From: Streptomyces sp. NBC_00239
Lineage (GTDB): Bacteria; Actinomycetota; Actinomycetes; Streptomycetales; Streptomycetaceae
Assembly: GCF_036194065.1 (NCBI RefSeq)
Contig: NZ_CP108095.1
Coordinates: 1,798,001-1,862,000 of the forward strand
DNA length: 64,000 nucleotides
Direction of reading: 5' to 3'
In this document: one piece after another, positions 59,401 through 64,000 of the stretch
Layout of the letters: each line of letters begins with the position of its first letter
Position numbering within the stretch: position 1 is the first letter of the stretch
The notes under the pieces: model-generated
Databases searched by the model: none
Seen by the model: only the letters and a program-made list of their open reading frames with translations
What the model was told of the DNA's origin: nothing
Translations under genes and position numbers: made by a program

Positions 59401-59700
59401 CGGAACATCCTCGGCCTCGCCGACGCTGCGGGCACGAAACCCGGCCTCGCCGGCTGGCCTGGCGGCACCCTCAGCCTCGCCGGCTCACCTGTGGCGCGAT
59501 ATCCAGCCTCGCCGGCACCCTCAGCCTCGCCGGCGTTTGAGGCGCGGGTCCGGGCGGAGCCCGGTGCCCGGCGCCAGCCGGGTTGCAGTCCTGGGGCTCC
59601 GCCCCAAACCCCGCGCCTCAAACGCCGGCGAGGCTGGGAATTGCACCGCAGGGCACCGGCGGGGCGGGAGGGGTCGCCCGGGCGCCGGCGGGGGCGGGTG
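59401..59700. repeat. Repeat copy D: satellites and nested inverted repeat
   Basis: CAGCCTCGCCGG/CCTCGCCGG satellites (about 59410-59521) precede the core with perfect 27-bp arms (59522-59548 and 59610-59636), in the same orientation as copy B. The whole gap 59256-59701 has no gene. Unlike copies A-C it lies between two genes on the same strand, downstream of the resolvase-like gene and upstream of the phosphodiesterase gene. Confidence 0.9.
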
Positions 59701-59701
59701 G

Positions 59702-60106
59702 TCAGGTGCCGTCGTAGCCGGCCGTGGGCATGGAGAGCCGCCGGTGCACCTCGGCCTTCATCGCGGAGGTGTACGCCGGCTCGTCCTGACCGACGGTTTC
59801 CAGCCGGACTCCGCGACGCTCGCACTCGGCCGCGAACTCGTCGACCGACCGCAGGGCCCGGGCGAGCACCCGGCGGCTGGGCGCGACGAACAGGTCGACC
59901 TGGCCGGCGTCCACGTCCGCCCAGAGGCCGAAGTGGTCGGCGCGCAGCCCGTAGAAGAGCAGCTGCCGGGTCACGACGTAGCCCTGGTCGGCGGCCCAGC
60001 GCGCGCACATGTCGTGCTGGCTCCGGGTGTCGACCGCGAAGGGGTCGCTGTCGAGTTCTTCGAGCGGGGCCAGACTCGCGATCGCGGCCACGCGCACCTC
60101 ATTCAT
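59702..60106 (-). CDS. Resolvase-like protein (degenerate serine-recombinase N-terminal domain, stand-alone)
   Basis: A 134-residue protein that reads like the catalytic domain of a serine recombinase: VRVAAIAS with Ser11 where the nucleophile would be, QHDMCARWAADQGYVV, then VDLFVAPSRRVLARALRSVDEFAAECERRGVRL in segments, matching the Arg-containing helix D region. The Arg of the YARVS motif is replaced by Ile, and there is no DNA-binding C-terminal domain. So recombination activity is doubtful; it may be a domesticated relative. ATG 60106. It is divergent from an MBL gene, with a long inverted repeat between them. Confidence 0.7.
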   Translation of the reverse strand: MNEVRVAAIASLAPLEELDSDPFAVDTRSQHDMCARWAADQGYVVTRQLLFYGLRADHFGLWADVDAGQVDLFVAPSRRVLARALRSVDEFAAECERRGVRLETVGQDEPAYTSAMKAEVHRRLSMPTAGYDGT

Positions 60107-60177
60107 GCCGCCCGACCCTACTCCGGTCGGGCGCCCGGGAGGAGTGGGAAGCAGGCCTTCGCGTCTTGGCCCGAGGA

Positions 60178-60255
60178 GGTGTCCGGTGGATCTCCGCGGG
60201 GAAGGAGCGGCGTGCGTGCCGGGCGTCGCGACGCCGCGGATGTCCACCGGACACC
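60178..60255. repeat. 78-bp dyad between resolvase-like and MBL genes
   Basis: GGTGTCCGGTGGA (60178-60190) recurs inverted at 60243-60255, and CCGCGG (60194-60199) is mirrored at 60234-60239 on the same centre; 20 of 22 arm positions pair. The 34-base middle is not symmetric. The arrangement is two inverted copies of one site, suited to a protein dimer or to two divergent promoters. Confidence 0.7.
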
Positions 60256-60295
60256 CCTAAGCTCGGGAGCGCGAGCAGGACGGAAGGGGTGCCGG

Positions 60296-61060
60296 GTGCC
60301 GGTGGGGATCACTTGGTGGGGGCATGCCACCTGTACGGTCGAGGACTCCGGGGTGCGGCTGCTGACCGACCCGCTGTTCGCCCGCCGGCTGGCCCATCTG
60401 CGGCGCCGCGCCGGGCCCGTCCCGCCGCCCGCGGCCGCGGTGGCCGACGCCGTGCTGGTCTCCCATCTGCACGCCGACCACCTGCACCTGCCCTCGCTGG
60501 CCCGGCTCGCACCGGGCACCCGGCTGCTGGTGCCGCGCGGCGCGCGGCGCGCGGTGCCCGCGCTGCGGCGGCTGCGCGCGCTGCACATCACTGAGGTCGC
60601 GCCGGGCGACACGGTGGCGGTCGGCGGGCTGCGGGTACGGGTGGTGAGCGCTCGGCACGACGGCCGGCGGCTGCCGTTCGGCCCGCACCGGTCCCCCGCG
60701 CTCGGGTACGTGATCGAGGGCGAAGCGCGTACGTACTTCGCCGGTGACACCGGGCTGTTCGACGCGATGGCGCGGGAGGTGGGACCGGTGGACGTGGCGC
60801 TGCTGCCGGTCGGCGGCTGGGGCCCGTACCTGGGCGCGGGCCATCTCGACGCCCGGGCGGCGGCCCTGGCGCTGGCGGCGCTGGCGCCGGGCGCGGCCGT
60901 GCCGGTGCACTACGGGACGTACTGGCCGATCGGCATGGACGGGGTGCGGCCGCACGAGTTCCACGCGCCGGGCGAGGAGTTCGTACGCCAGGCGGGACTG
61001 CTCGCGCCGAAGGTGACGGTGCACCGGCTGGGGCACGGGGAGGGCGTGGTGGCCGGCTGA
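60296..61060 (+). CDS. MBL-fold metal-dependent hydrolase
   Basis: A 254-residue metallo-beta-lactamase-fold protein. Metal motif HLHADHLH (His-x-His-x-Asp-His) follows VLVSHLHADHLH at residue about 57; later AGDTGLFDAM and VHYGTYWPIG supply further ligands. It belongs to the UlaG/RNase-Z-like family of small hydrolases without known substrate. GTG 60296 is placed six bases after AAGGGG. Its stop TGA overlaps the ATG of the DedA gene (TGATG), so both are translated together. Confidence 0.9.
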   Translation: MPVGITWWGHATCTVEDSGVRLLTDPLFARRLAHLRRRAGPVPPPAAAVADAVLVSHLHADHLHLPSLARLAPGTRLLVPRGARRAVPALRRLRALHITEVAPGDTVAVGGLRVRVVSARHDGRRLPFGPHRSPALGYVIEGEARTYFAGDTGLFDAMAREVGPVDVALLPVGGWGPYLGAGHLDARAAALALAALAPGAAVPVHYGTYWPIGMDGVRPHEFHAPGEEFVRQAGLLAPKVTVHRLGHGEGVVAG

Positions 61061-61683
61061 TGCTGCGGGAGCTGGTGGAGCAGGTCTCGGGCCAGGTGCC
61101 GCCGGAGTCGACCCAGCAGGCCGTGGGGTATCCGGCGCTGTTCGTGCTGGTGGCGCTGGGCGCGCTGGTGCCGGTCATCCCGACGGGCCCGCTGGTGAGT
61201 TCCGCGGCGGTGGTGGCGCTGCACCACCGGACGCAGCCGTTCGGGCTGCTGCTGGTGTTCGTGGTCGCGGCGGCGGGCGCGTTCGCGGGTGACATGGCGC
61301 TGTACTGGCTCGGGCAGCGCGGGGTGCGTTCGCGCAACGGCTCCCGGTGGCTGGCGGCGCTGCGGGGGCGGGTGTCGCCGGACCGGCTGGAGGCGGCGCA
61401 GACCCGGCTGCGCGCGCACGGGGTGCAGGTGCTGGTGCTGTCCCGGCTGGTCCCGGCGGGCCGGATCCCGGTCATGCTGGCCTGCCTGCTGTCCCGGATG
61501 CCGATGCGGGAGTTCGCCCGCGGCGACGCCCCGGCCTGCCTGGCGTGGGCGGCCACGTACCAGCTGATCGGCATCCTGGGAGGTTCGCTCTTCGACGAGC
61601 CGTGGAAGGGCGTCGCGCTGGCGGTCGGCCTGGCCCTGCTGATCGGGGCGGGCCCGGCGGGCTGGCGCCGGCTGCGGGGCTGA
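61060..61683 (+). CDS. DedA-family membrane protein
   Basis: A 207-residue DedA protein. Helices: ALFVLVALGALVPVIPTGPLV (re-entrant region), FGLLLVFVVAAAGAFAGDMALYWLG (with the conserved Gly-Asp), VLSRLVPAGRIPVMLACLL (conserved Arg and Pro-x-x-Arg region) and a C-terminal WKGVALAVGLALLIGAGPAGW. Family members support membrane homeostasis, drug resistance and, as now known for some, C55-P or phosphatidyl flipping. Coupled to the MBL gene by the one-base TGATG overlap. Confidence 0.92.
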   Translation: MLRELVEQVSGQVPPESTQQAVGYPALFVLVALGALVPVIPTGPLVSSAAVVALHHRTQPFGLLLVFVVAAAGAFAGDMALYWLGQRGVRSRNGSRWLAALRGRVSPDRLEAAQTRLRAHGVQVLVLSRLVPAGRIPVMLACLLSRMPMREFARGDAPACLAWAATYQLIGILGGSLFDEPWKGVALAVGLALLIGAGPAGWRRLRG

Positions 61684-61847
61684 GCGGGCGGGGGCGGGGG
61701 CGGCCGTGGGGGCACGGGCGGCGGCGCGGTGTTCCGCTTCCGCACCCCGCCCTCCCCCGCCGGCTCCCGCCCTCCGGCTGCCTTCGCCTCCCACCCTCCT
61801 GCCGCCCTTCGCCCCCTCCCCCGACCGCTCCGGCCCGCCGGCTCCGC

Positions 61848-62885
61848 TCAGTCGGGCGTCAGGGCCCTGGAGCCGCCGATGGGGAGGTCCCAGAGGGCTT
61901 CGCGGGCGAGTCCGGCGCGGGACCAGGCGGCGCGTACCCGGTGCAGGGGTTCGAGGACCGGCTCGGCGGAGAGCACGAACGTGCCCCAGTGCATGGGCGC
62001 CATCCGCCGGGCGCCGAGGTCCAGGCACGCCTGGACGGCCTCCTCGGGGTCGGCGTGCACCTCGCGCAGCCACCAGCGCGGTGCGTAGGCGCCGATCGGG
62101 AGCAGCGCCAGGTCGATGCCCGGGTGACGGCGGCCGATCTCCGCGAACCAGTGCCCGTAGCCGGTGTCGCCCGCGAAGTGCACCCGTCGGCCGGCCGGGT
62201 CGGTGAGCACCCAGCCGCCCCACAGGGTCCGGCAGGTGTCGAGCAGGGAGCGCTTGGACCAGTGGTGCGCGGGGACGAAGTCGAAGCGGACGCCGCCCAG
62301 TTCCACCGCCTCCCACCAGTCCAGTTCGGTGACGCGGGTGAAGCCGCGCCGCCGGCACCAGCGGGCCAGCCCCGCCGGGACGAGCAGCGGAGTGTCCCGG
62401 GGCAGCCGCCGCAGGGTGGGCGCGTCGAGGTGGTCGTAGTGGTTGTGGCTGATGACCACGGCGTCGACGGGCGGCAGGTCCTCCCAGGGGACGCCGACCG
62501 GGGTCATCCGGGCCGGCGTGCCGAGGATCCGCCGGGACCACACCGGGTCCGTGAGCACGGTGAGCCCGCCGATCCGGATCACCCAGCTGGCGTGGCCGGC
62601 CCAGGTGACCGAGACGGCGCCGGCTCCGGCCGGCGGCAGCGGCGCCGGCGCGTACGGCAGGTCCGGGATGCCGAGGAGACCTTCGGGGGCGGGCCGGAAG
62701 GCGCCTTCGCGGGCGAGCCGGGCGAAGGCCCGTACGCCGGGCAGCGGCGAGGTCAGGCGGTCGGCGAACGACCGGGGCCAGGTGCGGAGTTCCCCGAGGG
62801 GGCGCACTCCTGGGGCGGCGGCGACGGTCGGTTCCGTGCGCGGCCCGCGGGCCGTGCGCACGGTCTGCTCCGTCTGTTCCGTCAT
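61848..62885 (-). CDS. MBL-fold hydrolase, NAPE-PLD/UlaG-like
   Basis: A 345-residue protein. Metal motif HNHYDHLD follows AVVISHNHYDHLD, then VPAHHWSKRSLLDTCRTLWGGWVL, FAGDTGYG and APMHWGTFVLS. The conserved TWAGHASWVI and LTDPVWSRR upstream are typical for the N-acylphosphatidylethanolamine phospholipase D-like branch. The first 40 residues are a variable lead. ATG 62885 has GGAG eight bases upstream. It lies 43 bp downstream of the aminotransferase-like gene on the same strand and is probably in one operon with it. Confidence 0.9.
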   Translation of the reverse strand: MTEQTEQTVRTARGPRTEPTVAAAPGVRPLGELRTWPRSFADRLTSPLPGVRAFARLAREGAFRPAPEGLLGIPDLPYAPAPLPPAGAGAVSVTWAGHASWVIRIGGLTVLTDPVWSRRILGTPARMTPVGVPWEDLPPVDAVVISHNHYDHLDAPTLRRLPRDTPLLVPAGLARWCRRRGFTRVTELDWWEAVELGGVRFDFVPAHHWSKRSLLDTCRTLWGGWVLTDPAGRRVHFAGDTGYGHWFAEIGRRHPGIDLALLPIGAYAPRWWLREVHADPEEAVQACLDLGARRMAPMHWGTFVLSAEPVLEPLHRVRAAWSRAGLAREALWDLPIGGSRALTPD

Positions 62886-62928
62886 CGGGACGACTCCATT
62901 CACGGGCGGTCCGCCTGCCGGCGGGGGT

Positions 62929-64000
62929 TCAGGACAGGTCGTCGAACACCGATCCGAAGTCGGCCAGGGACCGGGCGACGTGGGGCAGGGCCAGCGGGTC
63001 CGGCGCGGCGAGCGCGGCCAGCCGCTCCTGCGGGGACTCCCCCAGCAGCGGCGCGGTCTCCAGCCGTACGCGCAGGGCACCGAGGTCGTCCGCGAACCGC
63101 TGCCCGCCGGGCGCGGGCCGGCCGAGCCGGGCGCCGAGGTAGTCCTCCAGTTCCAGCGCGTCGCCGACCCGGTGCCGGGCGAGGCCGGCGCGCAGCGGGC
63201 CGAGGTCGGCGTACAGGTGGCGGCCGGCGAGGGGCGGCAGGGCGAGGGCGCCGGCCCGCAGCAGCGCCCGGTGCGCGGCGGCCGCGAGCTGCCCGTGCAG
63301 CCGTGCGGTGGCCCTGCCCCGTACGGCGACGGGGTCCGGCTCGCCGAGTGCGTACGCGGCGGCTCCGGCCACCGGTCCCGCGAGCACCGCGCCCGTCGCG
63401 GTCAGGACGTCGAGGGCCCGGGCGCGCAGCTCCTCGCCGCGGGCGGTGCCGGGGAACCGGGCGACGGCGGCCGGCCAGCCGGCGGGCAGCAGCGCGCCCC
63501 TGAGGTCGGCGAGCACGGTGACCGCCTCGGGGCACATCTCGGCGGGGCTGACCAGCACCGTGTCCTGCGGCCGGTGCAGGGTGTCCCGCCAGGTCTCGTC
63601 GGCGATCACGGCCATGCCCTCGAACACCGCGGCCTCGCAGGCCTCCCGCAGGACTTCCGGCGGGGCGACCGTGGCGGTCGGGTCGTCGGCCACGCTGAGC
63701 AGCAGGACGCGGGGGTCGCCGCCTTCGGCGCGGACCCGGCGTACGGTCTCCAGCAGCGCGTAAGGGTCGGGTACGCCACCGCACTCGGCGGGGGTCGGCG
63801 CGTGGTGGGCGCGGCGGCCCAGCAGCCGCAGCTGCGGGGTCCACCAGGCGGGGCAGGGGCGCGGCAGGAGCACGTCGCCGCCGTGCGCGGCGAGCAGCGC
63901 GAACAGCAGGGCGGGCGCGCCGGGGGCCGCGACCACCTGCCCGGGCGGCGCGTAGAGGCCGCGGCGCGCCCAGAATCCGCTCGCGGCCTCGCGTACGGCG
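62929..64000 (-). CDS. Aminotransferase-fold protein lacking the PLP lysine (5' end beyond window)
   Basis: The 357 C-terminal residues are in the window; the start lies past 64000. It has the layout of a class I/II aminotransferase: PGQVVAAPGAPALLFALLAAHGGDVLLPRP (N-terminal large-domain part), LLSVADDPTATVAPPEVL where active enzymes have NPxNPTG, and IADETWRDTLH where the PLP-binding Asp and Tyr (DE-x-Y) stand. At the position of the Schiff-base lysine (SLSK-x-x-x-x-P-G-x-R) it reads LADLRGALLPAGWPAA, with Arg instead of Lys. So it is probably not a normal transaminase. It is followed by an MBL gene 43 bp on. Confidence 0.75.
   Translation of the reverse strand, partial: AVREAASGFWARRGLYAPPGQVVAAPGAPALLFALLAAHGGDVLLPRPCPAWWTPQLRLLGRRAHHAPTPAECGGVPDPYALLETVRRVRAEGGDPRVLLLSVADDPTATVAPPEVLREACEAAVFEGMAVIADETWRDTLHRPQDTVLVSPAEMCPEAVTVLADLRGALLPAGWPAAVARFPGTARGEELRARALDVLTATGAVLAGPVAGAAAYALGEPDPVAVRGRATARLHGQLAAAAHRALLRAGALALPPLAGRHLYADLGPLRAGLARHRVGDALELEDYLGARLGRPAPGGQRFADDLGALRVRLETAPLLGESPQERLAALAAPDPLALPHVARSLADFGSVFDDLS

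Noticed and set aside
56673..59540. A 955-codon plus-strand open frame containing long VRGP repeats
   Set aside because: Antisense to the phosphodiesterase gene; the repeat is simply the 12-bp unit read on the other strand.

Overview
The window is chromosomal DNA from a Streptomyces or a close relative. GC content is very high, with strong GC bias at third codon positions that opens long shadow frames on both strands. GTG and TTG starts are common. Lineage markers include an SsgA-like sporulation protein, a WhiB-type Wbl regulator, XRE-DUF5753/DUF397 pairs, MmyB-type XRE regulators and a principal sigma factor of HrdB type with a lysine/alanine-rich N-terminal part. I see no prophage, IS element, CRISPR array or biosynthetic megasynthase. 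The window cuts a gene at each end: a FadB-like protein at base 1 and a degenerate aminotransferase-fold protein at 64000.

Layout. (1) 1-4120: a leftward beta-oxidation operon (alpha-methylacyl-CoA racemase, acyl-CoA dehydrogenase, thiolase, FadB-like), led by two dyads that could be operators. (2) 4.2-9.5 kb: single housekeeping or unknown genes (YjbR, trans-acting enoyl reductase family, endonuclease V, YciI, an Asp-box beta-propeller, an SsgA-like protein with a perfect GTG-N6-GNCAC Crp-type site upstream). (3) 9.5-18.4 kb: an ABC-F ATPase behind a leader with a five-codon ORF and a hairpin (possible attenuation), an XRE/DUF397 pair, an acyl-ACP desaturase with a clear operator, a Wbl protein, a VOC/TetR divergent pair and a split, divergent NHEJ polymerase/ligase pair. 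(4) 18.7-23.4 kb: an MFS exporter with an extra C-terminal domain, a GH4 glucosidase and an XRE-MmyB regulator. (5) 23.5-27.5 kb: the most interesting locus, a four-gene operon of double-HTH regulator, ImmA/IrrE-type zinc protease, seven-helix membrane protein and FAD oxidoreductase. (6) 27.5-36.4 kb: a DUF4239 membrane protein, a Pro-rich envelope protein, FMN reductase, a LysR/BASS transporter pair with a textbook LysR box, a 2Fe-2S ferredoxin, FdhD, an orphan KAS III, a small exported protein and tRNA-Leu(GAG) with its terminator. (7) 36.7-43.6 kb: acyl-CoA synthetase, then a branched-chain amino-acid-type ABC importer in which two permeases and one ATPase are fused in a single 967-residue protein. 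(8) 43.6-53.1 kb: aldo/keto reductase, a ricin-fold lectin, an AraC/NmrA divergent pair, pterin dehydratase, a Tat-exported flavoprotein, XRE-MmyB, FolD and a methyltransferase. (9) 53.3-64 kb: hrdB with a strong terminator, SRPBCC and APC proteins, a membrane phosphodiesterase ending in a perfect 12-bp tandem repeat, a resolvase-like protein beside a 78-bp inverted repeat, two MBL hydrolases, DedA and a pseudo-aminotransferase.

Scattered between genes are four copies of a large GC-rich inverted repeat (27-28-bp arms, nested inner hairpins) with satellite half-units, three of them between convergent genes. Fatty-acid and acyl-CoA metabolism recurs in separate places (racemase operon, desaturase, KAS III, acyl-CoA synthetase) but not as one cluster. 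Much of the rest is ordinary core-genome material. The accessory-looking parts are the 23.5-27.5 kb cassette, the repeat elements and the 59.7-60.3 kb resolvase-like locus.
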